A stretch of 64,000 bases of DNA from Legionella gresilensis (GTDB lineage: Bacteria > Pseudomonadota > Gammaproteobacteria > Legionellales > Legionellaceae). The DNA is taken from positions 62,001-126,000 of the forward strand of contig NZ_CAAAHX010000007.1 of NCBI RefSeq assembly GCF_900639865.1, read 5' to 3'. Positions 27,289 to 36,999 of this stretch are shown here, one piece after another. Positions within the stretch are counted from its first letter, which is position 1. Each line of letters starts with the position of its first letter. The notes under the pieces were generated by a model. That model ran no database searches, was not told the origin of the DNA, and was given only the letters and a program-made list of their open reading frames with translations. The position numbers and the translations under genes were made by a program.

Positions 27289-28244
27289 TGCTCTTCCTTT
27301 TTACTAACTATATTAATAAAATCTTTATAGTTACGAATATAATCATCTGCGTCATAATAATCGGAAGTAAATACTAATAATACAGAGTCGCTAGAATATT
27401 TATATTGAATTCCCCAGGTAAGAGGGGGTAAATATAATCCTATATCAGGCGACTCTAGTGTAACCTCACTACGCGCTTTACCATCATCTACTACTACAGA
27501 ACAACTTCCTTTAATACAAACTAAGAATTGATGGCAATTATAATGAGCATGTTCACCTCGCGTTTTTTCGCTTGGAACATTAAATACTACAAAGTATCGT
27601 TTAGGAATAAAGGGAATAACTTTAAGAAACTCGCCTACAGTAAGATCGCCGCGCATATCTCGAACCAGCTTGAGTTGATATAATTTGACCTTACCAACAT
27701 TCAATTGCTTCGGAAAACCAGGTGAAGGTAAATCACTAGGTTTGTTCTGCGTATAATTATCACTTAATGTATCGCTGTCTACATAACCTATAATTCTTGC
27801 AGGTGATCCGGTAACAATAGCATAGGGAGGAATAGATTTGGTAACCACCGCGCCAGCTCCAACCATTGCGCCCATGCCAATGGTTAAGCCAGGCAATATA
27901 GTAGCGCCTCCCCCAATAGAAGCGCCTCGTTCTACCTTGGTTGGAAGAAATTTTTCTGGATATATTTTTGATCTTGGAAATTTGTCATTGGTAAATGTTA
28001 CATTAGGGCCAATAAAAACATCATCATCTAATTGTATGCCATCCCAAAGATAGACGCCTGATTTTATAGTAACGTTATTACCAATCACAACATCATTTTC
28101 TATCAAACAATTAGCACAGATGTTTACATGTTTTCCGATTTTAGCACCAGAAAGAATGACAACAAATTGCCAGATACGAGTAGCTTCACCAATTGTTTTT
28201 GATTGAACATCCGCAGTAGGGTGAATATAAGTGGATTCAACCAT
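27270..28244 (-). CDS. Acetyltransferase-ketoisomerase fusion (FdtC-FdtA, WxcM-like)
   Basis: 324 residues. Residues 1-165 form a left-handed beta-helix of hexapeptide repeats ([25 protein letters not shown] and onward), an N-acetyltransferase of the FdtC/WbbJ type. Residues 185-320 form a cupin of the FdtA/WxcM C-terminal type, with the catalytic His pair in [14 protein letters not shown]. FdtA-type enzymes turn dTDP-4-keto-6-deoxyglucose into the 3-keto isomer; the acetyltransferase caps the 3-amino group later. With the adjacent aminotransferase this gives dTDP-Fuc3NAc or dTDP-Qui3NAc. Overlaps both neighbours by 8 and 19 bp. Confidence 0.88.
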   Translation of the reverse strand: MVESTYIHPTADVQSKTIGEATRIWQFVVILSGAKIGKHVNICANCLIENDVVIGNNVTIKSGVYLWDGIQLDDDVFIGPNVTFTNDKFPRSKIYPEKFLPTKVERGASIGGGATILPGLTIGMGAMVGAGAVVTKSIPPYAIVTGSPARIIGYVDSDTLSDNYTQNKPSDLPSPGFPKQLNVGKVKLYQLKLVRDMRGDLTVGEFLKVIPFIPKRYFVVFNVPSEKTRGEHAHYNCHQFLVCIKGSCSVVVDDGKARSEVTLESPDIGLYLPPLTWGIQYKYSSDSVLLVFTSDYYDADDYIRNYKDFINIVSKKEEQCIELV

Positions 28245-29193
28245 TATTAGTCCTTAATTTATTTTCATATTGTAACGACACAATAGCTAACGGCCTACGT
28301 TTACTATTTTCATAAGCTCGCCAAGCATAAGTTCCAACCAGGCCTAATCCTAAGAGATTAAAAGCGCCCATTGTTAGAATAATTAATACAGTAGCTGCAT
28401 AACCAGGTACGTTAATTACATGAAAAAGTCGAGCAAATAGCACAATTGAACCTAAAGTAACTGATACAATAGTACCTAAAGCACCAATTTTCATTAACAA
28501 TCGCATAGGAAAATCAGTAAAAGCAAAAATACTATCCATCATGTATTCTATTTTTTTATTAAGTGTCCAGGCTGATTTTCCTTCTTGACGAACCTGACGT
28601 TCATAGCTCACTAATTTTCGTCTAAATCCAAGCCAAAAGATAAGCGCGATTAAAGAAGAACGCGATTCATCCAGTTCTAATAGGTGATCTCGAAACAACT
28701 GATTACAACCAAATACATCAACACCGCCTTCAGGCATATCACGTACAACTAAGCGTTTATAAATTCGCCAGAAGAGGCCAGAGGTAATCCGCGATATTAA
28801 CGGATCATTGCGTCTAAGACGAGTACCAATGGCTACATCACATTCATTAGAATCTAATGCTTTAAAGAAATTAATTAGTAAGTCTATAGGTTCTTGCAGA
28901 TCTGCCGCCATAACACCATAATATTTTCCTCGGGCAGCTTTTAGGCCGCTACGTATAGCTGGAAAGGAACCAAAATTACGCGAATGAAGTAAAAGTTGGC
29001 TTGTGTAAGGGAGGTCGTCAATAGCTTCACGTAATAGAGCATATGATTTATCCGGACTACCGTCTACAACAAACACCACTTCTAAATTCCCGTTTAACTG
29101 TGTATTCATTTCAGCTAATGCTTGTAGTAAACGGGGTATAGATGCTTCATTTTTATAAACAGGAACTATTACAGAGTATTTCATTTCTACCAA
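28237..29193 (-). CDS. GtrB-like family 2 glycosyltransferase
   Basis: 318 residues. A GT-A domain starts [34 protein letters not shown] supplies the first Asp, and MAADLQEP supplies the DxD-equivalent (DLQ) of the GtrB/DPM1 branch. Two C-terminal helices (residues 230-300, [15 protein letters not shown] and a second after [14 protein letters not shown]) anchor it. It should load a nucleotide-activated sugar onto undecaprenyl phosphate. Here the donor is probably the amino-deoxysugar made by its operon neighbours, rather than the glucose used by phage GtrB. Overlaps neighbours by 7 and 8 bp. Confidence 0.88.
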   Translation of the reverse strand: MVEMKYSVIVPVYKNEASIPRLLQALAEMNTQLNGNLEVVFVVDGSPDKSYALLREAIDDLPYTSQLLLHSRNFGSFPAIRSGLKAARGKYYGVMAADLQEPIDLLINFFKALDSNECDVAIGTRLRRNDPLISRITSGLFWRIYKRLVVRDMPEGGVDVFGCNQLFRDHLLELDESRSSLIALIFWLGFRRKLVSYERQVRQEGKSAWTLNKKIEYMMDSIFAFTDFPMRLLMKIGALGTIVSVTLGSIVLFARLFHVINVPGYAATVLIILTMGAFNLLGLGLVGTYAWRAYENSKRRPLAIVSLQYENKLRTNNG

Positions 29194-30278
29194 CTATTTA
29201 TAGCGTTTATAATAAAATTAACTTCATCATTACTTAGCTCAGGATAGCACGGCAAAGTAAGTATTTCCCTAGTTACAAGCTCCGTATTTTCAAGAAAAAT
29301 AGCTGAAAAATTATTACCAAAAACTTGTTGACGATAATCTGGAATTGGGTAGTGAATATCTGTGGCAATATTTGCTTGATGAAGATGCTTACGTAAATCA
29401 TCACGTCTATTAGTACGAATTACATAAAGATGCGCTACATATTCTGAACCTGCGTGCGAAGGAACAATAACATCCGGGTGAGTAATTCCATCGTTATAAA
29501 GTGCTGCAATTTCACGTCTGCGCGCGTTAGTATGATCAAGTTCAGGTAGAAACATCGATAAAATGGCTGCTTGTATTTCATCAAGACGACTATTACGACC
29601 GCCGCCCAATTCTACTTGATATTTTGCTGACCAACCATATTGGCGTAAGGATTTCAACTTGTCGGCTATTATAGAGTTATTAGTTACCACTGCACCCCCA
29701 TCTCCTAACGCTGCTAAATTTTTAGTTGGATAAAAACTAAAGCTTGCAGCATCGCCAAACGAGCCTGCCCGTTTATTATTATGATGTGCGCCAGCGACTT
29801 GAGCACAGTCTTCTAATACTAATACGCCTTTTTTCCTACAATAATCAACAATTTTTTCAATTTCTGGAATTAATAGACCATATAGGTGGGTTACAATGAT
29901 TGCTTTTACACCTGCATCAATTACTCGTACAACTTCATCAAAACTTACTACATAAGTATCACTATTAATATCCATAAAAATAGGTTCTGCGCCAATTGCT
30001 AATATAGCATTAGTAGCATACATTCCAGCATTAGCTACGGTAGCAACATAATCCATGCGATTTATACCCATTGCTTTAAGTGCTAATTCTAAAGCATCAG
30101 TACCATTGGCAACACTAATACAATATTCACATCCAAGAAAGGCTGCAAAATCTTGTTCAAATTGCTTAACCTCTGGACCCAATATTAGCCAACCATTAGC
30201 TAATACTCGATTAATTGTGGCTTGTATTTTTTCTGAATAGTTAGTAATTCTTTTCGAAAGATTGTTGATTTGTTTCAT
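29187..30278 (-). CDS. DegT/FdtB-type sugar aminotransferase
   Basis: 363 residues of the DegT/DnrJ/EryC1/StrS family: FLGCEYCISVANGTDALELAL (phosphate-binding), VLEDCAQVAGAHHNN with the pyridine-contact Asp, and SFSFYPTKNLAALGDGGAVVTNN with the PLP Lys. It should aminate the 3-keto group of dTDP-3-keto-6-deoxyhexose using glutamate. First gene of the overlapping four-gene operon fdtB-gtrB-fdtCA-gtrA. The dTDP-glucose enzymes RmlA and RmlB are not in the window and must lie elsewhere. Confidence 0.88.
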   Translation of the reverse strand: MKQINNLSKRITNYSEKIQATINRVLANGWLILGPEVKQFEQDFAAFLGCEYCISVANGTDALELALKAMGINRMDYVATVANAGMYATNAILAIGAEPIFMDINSDTYVVSFDEVVRVIDAGVKAIIVTHLYGLLIPEIEKIVDYCRKKGVLVLEDCAQVAGAHHNNKRAGSFGDAASFSFYPTKNLAALGDGGAVVTNNSIIADKLKSLRQYGWSAKYQVELGGGRNSRLDEIQAAILSMFLPELDHTNARRREIAALYNDGITHPDVIVPSHAGSEYVAHLYVIRTNRRDDLRKHLHQANIATDIHYPIPDYRQQVFGNNFSAIFLENTELVTREILTLPCYPELSNDEVNFIINAINSW

Positions 30279-30408
30279 ACTTACTTAATTATTATTTTTA
30301 TTTTTCGCAGCATTATAAATTCAAAATTAATTATTAATCAATCAAGCTCTATACATATGGTAAAAAACTTTATTCATGATGATTAACGTACAATTTATCC
30401 TAATAAAT

Positions 30409-30437
30409 GCCTTGATTACGCTGCGCTGCATCAAGGC
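30409..30437. repeat. CTTGAT palindromic intergenic repeat
   Basis: GCCTTGATTACGCTGCGCTG then CATCAAGGC. Arms GCCTTGAT and ATCAAGGC pair perfectly. It differs from the 11977 copy by one base and lies between the S41 peptidase stop and the fdtB start. Confidence 0.85.
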
Positions 30438-30483
30438 TAGGATATCTATATATGTTATGGTTAATTATAGTTCATAATTCAAT

Positions 30484-31998
30484 TCACCTTTGAACTTTTT
30501 GCCAGTAAGCTTCTTCAATATAAAAAGGCACAATTTCATTTTGCCTCATTGCAAAATTGGTTTTTAAATCTATTTTCTTTTTGGCATATTGAACTTGGTT
30601 GGTATGGTTTAGTTCATTCATTACGAGATTATAAGCACCAATCAGCTCGCCATCTAACTTATGATATAAGTCACGTGGAGTATTATAAATTTCTACATCA
30701 GGTATAGTTCCTATACCTTCTAAATAGCGATCATGGTTGGAAAAGCCTCTAAGAATTGAGAAGCGAAAATTACCGAATTGCCATGGTAATTTAAACCATA
30801 AGGGATATCCTGTGCCGCCACCTGTTCGAGCTCCTAACACTTTGCCTAGGTGATTGGATGAAAAACTATCAACGAAAGTGTCACAGGCTGAAAAGCAGCG
30901 TTCGTTAGTTAAAATATAAACTGGTTTATCATAAGCAGGTTTTTCTGCGGACAAAGGTTGGATGTCGTAATCGACCCACTCAGAAAATTCAGAAATAGAC
31001 GGATCAGTTTGCTGAAAGAGCTCAATCAATTCTGGGCGAGCATACATGGCTTGATAGGAATTTTTTAATTGGGCTTGATATCTTCTGACTTTTTTATTAA
31101 TAAAATGGGCAACTACACTATCACCAATCTCACCATAACCTCCGCCATTATTACGCACATCGATGATAAGCGATTTGGTGTTTTTTAAAGTATTCATGGC
31201 TTGCTTTATGAATGCTATATGCGCCTCATTTCCTGACTTATAATGCATGCTGGTTAGCGTTAACACACCAATATTACCCGGGAGAATTTTAGTTTGAACG
31301 ATATCAGATAATGATTGTTCATCCGAACTGGGATTTTGGTAATTAATCCAAGGCAATTCAACTATTTTGACTTGTTGAGTAGTGTATTTTTTGATAGTTA
31401 ATTTAAGATTATCTTTTGGCGCATGCTGAAATTTATCCATAGCATGAATAGCTGAAGCAGTGCGTGATTTAAGTGCATACATGGTTGAAGCTGACATCAT
31501 TTTACCCTTTTCTGTGATATAGGCTTCAATTGGTTGATCATGGACGGCTAAAACCTCATCGCCAGGCTCAATATCGATGGAGTAAGGCCACATTTTATCT
31601 TGCTCTACTTGAGAAATATAATAGCCATCAGGTAGTTTTTTTACTCTGATGGGTGTATAAAATATCTCTTGCAGTGAAGCAGGAATATAGTTGACATGAC
31701 CATCGTGTAAACTAGATGCGACACTTGTAAGGATTCGTTGAAATTGATCGAAGGTTGTGTTGTCATTTACTTTATTTTTGGCATCATTAACAATCACTTG
31801 CCAATCAACACCATGCTGCTCCTTTTTTATATCCCAATAACAATAGATATCTTGTGCCATTTTAGCAACGTAATCAATAGTCTGGAGATATTGCTCTTTG
31901 GGGGAGTCGTCTTTTATGGATATAGGTGGTGTAGCATGAGTGATCCCAATACAAGTGAATAATAATATTGAGCTTCGCAGCTTGTTATAGTTATGCAT
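30484..31998 (-). CDS. Secreted S41 family peptidase
   Basis: 504 residues: a signal peptide (about 1-22, ending THATP), an N-terminal helical domain with the LHDGHV motif, a PDZ-like segment (IDIEPGDEVLAVHDQPIEAYI, about residues 140-162) and a TSPc catalytic domain from about 240 (IGVLTLTSM, LIIDVRNNGGGYGE). The nucleophile is most likely S370 in TNERCFSACDTF. It resembles tricorn/CtpA-type tail-specific proteases acting in the periplasm or outside. The CtpA lysine is not obvious at the usual spacing, so it may use the tricorn-like arrangement. Monocistronic. Confidence 0.85.
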   Translation of the reverse strand: MHNYNKLRSSILLFTCIGITHATPPISIKDDSPKEQYLQTIDYVAKMAQDIYCYWDIKKEQHGVDWQVIVNDAKNKVNDNTTFDQFQRILTSVASSLHDGHVNYIPASLQEIFYTPIRVKKLPDGYYISQVEQDKMWPYSIDIEPGDEVLAVHDQPIEAYITEKGKMMSASTMYALKSRTASAIHAMDKFQHAPKDNLKLTIKKYTTQQVKIVELPWINYQNPSSDEQSLSDIVQTKILPGNIGVLTLTSMHYKSGNEAHIAFIKQAMNTLKNTKSLIIDVRNNGGGYGEIGDSVVAHFINKKVRRYQAQLKNSYQAMYARPELIELFQQTDPSISEFSEWVDYDIQPLSAEKPAYDKPVYILTNERCFSACDTFVDSFSSNHLGKVLGARTGGGTGYPLWFKLPWQFGNFRFSILRGFSNHDRYLEGIGTIPDVEIYNTPRDLYHKLDGELIGAYNLVMNELNHTNQVQYAKKKIDLKTNFAMRQNEIVPFYIEEAYWQKVQR

Positions 31999-32111
31999 AT
32001 TACGTCCTTATATTAATAGCGGCCTATAGCTTTTAACTAAAGAAAATAGTGGCATTAATTATTTGAAGCTGTCAATGCGAGGCAAATGTAGGGTATTTTA
32101 TAGAGGAAATA

Positions 32112-32651
32112 ATGAATCAATTTTATATATTAACTGGCCCGCCAGGTAGCGGCAAAACTTCCATATTAGCTGAATTATCAAAACGAGGCTTTCCAATTAT
32201 TGAAGAGCCAGCGAGAAGAATTTTGGCCCAACAAAGGTCAATTGATGGTGAGGGTGTTTATGATAAAAATCCCTTTTTATTTAAAGAATTAATGCTATCA
32301 AAGATGCTGGTTGATTATGAAAGTGCCTCAAAATACGATCTAGTATTTTTTGATAGGGGACTTCCTGATTTGATGGTCTATAGTAAATGCTTTAATTTGC
32401 CTCTAGGTTCAGAGTTAAAGGCTAGTTGTAGTTATCAATACAATCCAACGGTGTTTTTTGCACCAGCCTGGGAGAGTATTTATATAAATGATGCTGAGCG
32501 GCGGCTTACTTTTGAAGAAGTCGTAGTATTTGAAAATAACCTAAGAAAGGTGTATGCAGAATTAGGATATCAATTAATGAATATCCCTCTATTAGGTATT
32601 TCTGAAAGGACGGATTTTATCTTAAATTTTATTGAGGGTCCTCAAGTTTAA
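32112..32651 (+). CDS. AAA_28-type P-loop ATPase
   Basis: 179 residues. FYILTGPPGSGKTSILAEL is a Walker A motif, and PIIEEPARRILAQQR and LVFFDRGLPDLMVYS (Walker B with DRG) are the marks of the AAA_28 predicted-ATPase/kinase-like family. FFAPAWESIYINDAERRLTFEE is the usual lid region. Its role is unknown; the family resembles nucleoside and pantothenate kinases. Good AGAGGAAATA ribosome site. The last 70 bp of the gene are duplicated downstream (32689-32760). Confidence 0.85.
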   Translation: MNQFYILTGPPGSGKTSILAELSKRGFPIIEEPARRILAQQRSIDGEGVYDKNPFLFKELMLSKMLVDYESASKYDLVFFDRGLPDLMVYSKCFNLPLGSELKASCSYQYNPTVFFAPAWESIYINDAERRLTFEEVVVFENNLRKVYAELGYQLMNIPLLGISERTDFILNFIEGPQV

Positions 32652-32688
32652 AATGGTCCTTGGTCCGACAATGATATTTTTATTAATT

Positions 32689-32760
32689 TTAGGATATCAA
32701 TTAATAAATATTCCTCTATTAAGTATTTATGAAAGGGCAAATTTCATCTAGAAATTGAAG
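32689..32760 (+). repeat. Duplicate of the ATPase gene 3' end
   Basis: This 72-bp segment repeats 32562-32633 at an offset of 127 bp with scattered substitutions (shared LGYQLINIPLL-like coding, then an in-frame TAG). It is a worn tandem duplicate of the end of the ATPase gene and has no start of its own. Confidence 0.75.
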
Positions 32761-32792
32761 GAAAAACAGAGAGTTTTGAAGTATAGAGGTAG

Positions 32793-32954
32793 GTAGGAAG
32801 TAAAGAGCCTTTTAAATTACGTCGTGATCCTAATGGCGTTTATAGTACTTTACAGAGTGTAACCTGTTATCATCTCTTTAGTATGCCTAGTCAACGATTA
32901 GAAGAAGTACTCCAAATAATTCCAACAAGCTCTAACAACCTACCAAAACAGTAA
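32793..32954 (+). pseudogene. C-terminal remnant of an unknown gene
   Basis: A 53-codon frame without a start (VGSKEPFKLRRDPNGVYSTL ... MPSQRLEEVLQIIPTSSNN and a stop) follows the duplicated ATPase tail. Its composition is protein-like. I cannot assign it. It probably descends from the 3' end of the gene that once followed the second ATPase copy. Confidence 0.4.
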
Positions 32955-32984
32955 GTATAAGCCTTCTACGCTTGTTAAGTTTTA

Positions 32985-33647
32985 TTATTCAGCCCAAATA
33001 GAATCAGGTAATTGTTCATCTAATTTTTTACCAGCAGCACAATCTTTTGAAAAATACATATCACGACGTTTTAAGTAAACCCGCGCGTAATAATCTAGTG
33101 CATTTTTTTTAGCAATCTGAGCAGGAACGCCAAGTAACTTTGCCGTAAGATAATTTCTCTGTATTGCTTGACACTCAGTTTTTGCTTCATTATATTCTCC
33201 TCGAACATGCATACTTTCATGTGTTAATGTATTTAAGCTAATCAGCTCTTCTAAAGTTGCTTGCTTAGGATGACTAATATAGTTTTTTAAGAATTTGCAT
33301 CTAGGGTACTGTATAACAATATATCCTTTTTTAATATCTGCATGGCCAGTTATACCCACTTCTTCATCAAATATGGTATCAAACAGTGTATTACAATGCA
33401 CAATAGCTGATGGATTTTGCGATAACTGTCGCGCTACCTTAGTTAGATAACGTTGAAAGTGCCATTGAGATAGAGATAGCCATGAACATAACAAAGCAAG
33501 AACAAATAATAATGCCAGATATCCTTTCGAAACTGGCAGTGCCATATCTGTTTCAAAGCCTAGAAATTTGCTTATAGGATTTTTTAATTCCCGATATATT
33601 AACCACCAAAAAAATAAAGCAAGTAATGTCCATATCATAGCTAGCAC
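32985..33647 (-). CDS. Membrane-anchored HExxH metallopeptidase-like protein
   Basis: 220 residues. Two N-terminal helices (residues 3-18 and 43-62) are followed by a soluble domain. TLTHESMHVRGEYNEAKTECQAIQ, at about residues 140-163, holds the zinc motif HESMH, a following acidic residue (E in GEYNEAKTE) and a conserved Cys, as in a little-studied family of small membrane metalloproteins with HExxH-R-G-x-x-(D/N)E-A-x-x-E-C. A protease role is inferred from the motif only; the target is unknown. The soluble domain should face the periplasm or cytoplasm depending on helix topology. Monocistronic. Confidence 0.65.
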   Translation of the reverse strand: MLAMIWTLLALFFWWLIYRELKNPISKFLGFETDMALPVSKGYLALLFVLALLCSWLSLSQWHFQRYLTKVARQLSQNPSAIVHCNTLFDTIFDEEVGITGHADIKKGYIVIQYPRCKFLKNYISHPKQATLEELISLNTLTHESMHVRGEYNEAKTECQAIQRNYLTAKLLGVPAQIAKKNALDYYARVYLKRRDMYFSKDCAAGKKLDEQLPDSIWAE

Positions 33648-33760
33648 TTAAGGAAATGCAGACTTAAAAAAATACTTTTTATCTGATATCAACAATACAA
33701 TCAACATTCTAATATCACTCAAATATTAGTAAGTGTTATCTTAAATCCGAAACTTTATTT

Positions 33761-36700
33761 CTAGCGATGAAGCCCTTTTGGTGAATACGTGTCAAAAACA
33801 ATAAATTTTTTTCCATCTCTTTCGACTGTTTTCCCAAATAAACGTTGTTTGGTGCTCACTTTTGCTTCCCACATATCAGATCCTAAATATTTAATTCCTG
33901 ATTGGCCAAACTCGCGACAAATTTCACCTTCTAGCGCTGCTTTTTTTAACTTTTTATATAAAACAAAATTTGTTTTTTTAAGTTTATTAAAATCTGAAAT
34001 ATCCTTTTTAATAACAGGAAAGAAACCCGAATTATCTTTAGCAATAAATTTTCCGCTAACGTGCTTACCAACTTTGCCATCTGGAAAATTTGGTACCTCT
34101 ACAACATTAAAACCTTTTTCTTTTGTGGTGTCTTTTTTGGCATATTTAAATTCATCTGTTTTTGTTTCTTCATTCTCAACAGTTTTTTTAGATTTCGATT
34201 TTTTCTTTTTTGAGGTAGAAGCAGAAGAAGTGAAAAATAACTGATTTTGCTGGAAAGATTGTTTTTGTGAAGATTGTTTATCGTCAATTTTTATTTTTAA
34301 ACTTCTAACTTCCCCTCGATAAGCGTCAGATTGCTCACTAAATTGAACGTCATTGAGTATTTCTTCACAAATTTTGTTAGCGCTTTTTAAATTATTATGC
34401 TCTAAATACTGTATAGCTAATCCAAATTTTGCCATAAAAAGTTCTTTATATAACTCTTTTGCCGTCTTTTCGTCATCCAGGTAGGTATAATTATCGATTA
34501 GCTCCTCAAGTAAAAGTACTTTAGTACTAATTTTGGGCGTTATATCAAGGAGTTTTTTTAGAACCTCATTAGCCTTCTCAACATATACTTTTATATTATC
34601 GGGGTCTAGTTCCATTAGGCCATTATAACAATCGAGCGCTGCAGCATATTTATTATTTTCTTTGTTATTTTCCGCAATCATATTATAGCTAGCGCGCATT
34701 AGCTCTAGGTAATCGTGAGGTTTATGACTTTCCTCACTTAATGGTGAAGTGTAGTAAGCTGCACACTCATCTGTGATAATTGCAATGCGGTTCACTTTAA
34801 GATCAGGTTGAGTCATTAAATTCCTAAGAACTAGGAAATTTAAGTCTGCAATAATTTGAGGATGTATAGTATTTGGTGGCAGTTGATTGGCAAGAGAAAT
34901 TAATTTTTCACCTATTTCTGGTGCTAGCCTATAATTGCTTTTAATCAATTGAGAGGCTAATGAATTTAACATTGAAATTACGAGCTTTTTTTCGCCTGTT
35001 TCTAATAGCATTTTTATATATGATGCTATATTCGGCAAATCTTTTTGCAACATATCTTCTGATGAGATGTTTTTTTCTAAGTACGGTATTAAATTTTCAG
35101 CGATAATTGCACCAATTTGAGCAGCTTTGTATTCATTGCTAGAACCAATTTTGCTACTTGTAAGAAACATAGCTGCTTCTATCGCCAAGCCACTATGACC
35201 TTTATCGATTGCATCTTTTATGGCTTTGAACCAAAAATCTATTATTCCCTTATAAAGAATTTCTTTCTTCTTATAAGGTATATTCATTTTCTGCATTTTA
35301 ACATATATTCCTTTAGTTCCCGTCAATAATTGTTCAAAAAATTTACAATCAGCCTCATTAAAATTACCAAAAATTGCTATATTAGCTTGACTTAAAAAAA
35401 CGAGTCCTGCAGCAGCGTCCTCTATATTTTTTGGATTACTTTCTTCTACTCTTATTGTTCTTGAAATAGCCTCGGCTAATGAACTAGCTGCCTTTTCTAG
35501 GGTTTTTCCCAAGGCAATTTTATTCATGAGATTGATTAGATAGAAAAACAATGGAGCTTTAGCTGGAGGGTGTGATTCGATGAGATCTATTGTAGGTATT
35601 AAATTACGATCAATTTTTTCTGCAATACTCTGGATACTACTTGAAACGTTTGATTTTGTTAAAATTCTTGTGGATATATCATCTATATCCTTAGCATAAA
35701 AATAAACTGAGTTAAATTTGAATGAATTACGGTCGCTTTCAGAGCTCTGCAAAAACATTGCAACTTCAATAGCATTAAGTTTTTCGATAAAATAATAAAC
35801 TGCTTGTTTTACTTTTGCTGGATCTGCTGAAGGTATTTTTATACTACTTAATGCTTTAATCATATTGTACATTGCATTATGAAGCCGCTTAAGATCTTTA
35901 AAATTATTTGTCAATTGTAATATTGACCAAAATTTATCTGTATCGTTTTGTATTTTCTGAAGAGACTTATCCGTTAATTTTGTAATAGGTATTTGTGATA
36001 TGGCTAAATTACTAAAGTCGTCATTAGGATTGGTTGCATTGTGATAATATGGTTCGAGTAAACCGCCAATTTCTCCTATTACTTGAGGTTTATATTTAAA
36101 ACGTATAAGATTTTTAACAAAGGTTGGATCAGTATTTATGCGGAAAACCTTAGTGAATATAGATAGGAATTCTTCATAATTCTTTGGACATTCACTTTTT
36201 AAAAATTCACTCTCAAAATTAACCATATCAGTAAAAAACTTTAGAAACCTATCATTCATATTTTTCATTACGGGTAGGGCTGGATTTTTTTCTTTAATTT
36301 TTTCTAATAAACCATTAGAGGCTGTAAATAATTCACTTGACAAGGGCGAATCCAATTTATCTAATTTTAGGGCAAAATTTTGTAAGATTTTAGCGAAATA
36401 AAACTTTTGGGTATCGTTGATTTTATCATATGGTACAGCTCTAATTATTAGAGATACCTTATGAAGCACTTCTGGGTGAATGAATTTATTGTCTTTTAAC
36501 TGTTCAGTTAACAAATCGAAGATTTTTGTTACAAGAGTTAGCCTTTGCTCAGCTGTCAAAGCGCTTTTTACAAACCTATCATTAATTACATCCCAACAAG
36601 ATAGACTCTTGGGGTCATTTAAATTTATAAGCATTATAATTGAATCATATATTACATTTTGTTCAAATAATAACGCTGTAGGATCCTGTGAACTAGTAAG

Positions 36701-36934
36701 AGCATATGCTGTTAACGATTGCTCTAAGCTTTTTGAAGCTTGGGCAATGTCACCATTAAGAAGCTGATATTTAAATAGTCGCCAGTTTAGTGGGCCGATA
36801 ATAGCCGCTATAGTTGATTGATTACTGGAATATCTTTTAGGGTCAGACAACGCTTGAGCTTTTTTAAAGTAAAATTGACTAAGCGTGGTATCATTTCTAG
36901 CTTGATAATAATCAGCTAAACTATAGGCTAACAA
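33761..36934 (-). CDS. Large helical-repeat protein, 3' part of a frameshifted gene
   Basis: 1057 codons open from a TTG at 36934, but no ribosome site precedes it and the frame stays open upstream to 37025, so this is very probably the continuation of the ankyrin frame at 37000-37305. The first 900 residues are all-helical with TPR-like pairs (YSLADYYQARNDTTLSQFYFKKAQAL; LDCYNGLMELDPDNIKVYVEKANEVL). A lysine-rich linker (about residues 905-935) leads to a compact basic C-terminal domain (FNVVEVPNFPDGKVGKHVSG ... RLFGKTVERDGKKFIVFDTYS). It is cytoplasmic, without a leader. A secreted effector is likely by analogy. Confidence 0.7.
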   Translation of the reverse strand: MLAYSLADYYQARNDTTLSQFYFKKAQALSDPKRYSSNQSTIAAIIGPLNWRLFKYQLLNGDIAQASKSLEQSLTAYALTSSQDPTALLFEQNVIYDSIIMLINLNDPKSLSCWDVINDRFVKSALTAEQRLTLVTKIFDLLTEQLKDNKFIHPEVLHKVSLIIRAVPYDKINDTQKFYFAKILQNFALKLDKLDSPLSSELFTASNGLLEKIKEKNPALPVMKNMNDRFLKFFTDMVNFESEFLKSECPKNYEEFLSIFTKVFRINTDPTFVKNLIRFKYKPQVIGEIGGLLEPYYHNATNPNDDFSNLAISQIPITKLTDKSLQKIQNDTDKFWSILQLTNNFKDLKRLHNAMYNMIKALSSIKIPSADPAKVKQAVYYFIEKLNAIEVAMFLQSSESDRNSFKFNSVYFYAKDIDDISTRILTKSNVSSSIQSIAEKIDRNLIPTIDLIESHPPAKAPLFFYLINLMNKIALGKTLEKAASSLAEAISRTIRVEESNPKNIEDAAAGLVFLSQANIAIFGNFNEADCKFFEQLLTGTKGIYVKMQKMNIPYKKKEILYKGIIDFWFKAIKDAIDKGHSGLAIEAAMFLTSSKIGSSNEYKAAQIGAIIAENLIPYLEKNISSEDMLQKDLPNIASYIKMLLETGEKKLVISMLNSLASQLIKSNYRLAPEIGEKLISLANQLPPNTIHPQIIADLNFLVLRNLMTQPDLKVNRIAIITDECAAYYTSPLSEESHKPHDYLELMRASYNMIAENNKENNKYAAALDCYNGLMELDPDNIKVYVEKANEVLKKLLDITPKISTKVLLLEELIDNYTYLDDEKTAKELYKELFMAKFGLAIQYLEHNNLKSANKICEEILNDVQFSEQSDAYRGEVRSLKIKIDDKQSSQKQSFQQNQLFFTSSASTSKKKKSKSKKTVENEETKTDEFKYAKKDTTKEKGFNVVEVPNFPDGKVGKHVSGKFIAKDNSGFFPVIKKDISDFNKLKKTNFVLYKKLKKAALEGEICREFGQSGIKYLGSDMWEAKVSTKQRLFGKTVERDGKKFIVFDTYSPKGLHR

Positions 36935-36999
36935 GGCAAATTTTGCTTTATCTCCACTAGAACTTTTATCGGTTACTTTCCAATTGTCTACCCATGATT

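Noticed and set aside
33789-34244. 151-codon frame opposite the large helical gene
   Set aside because: Antisense shadow; a run of F/D residues mirrors the lysine-rich linker on the coding strand.
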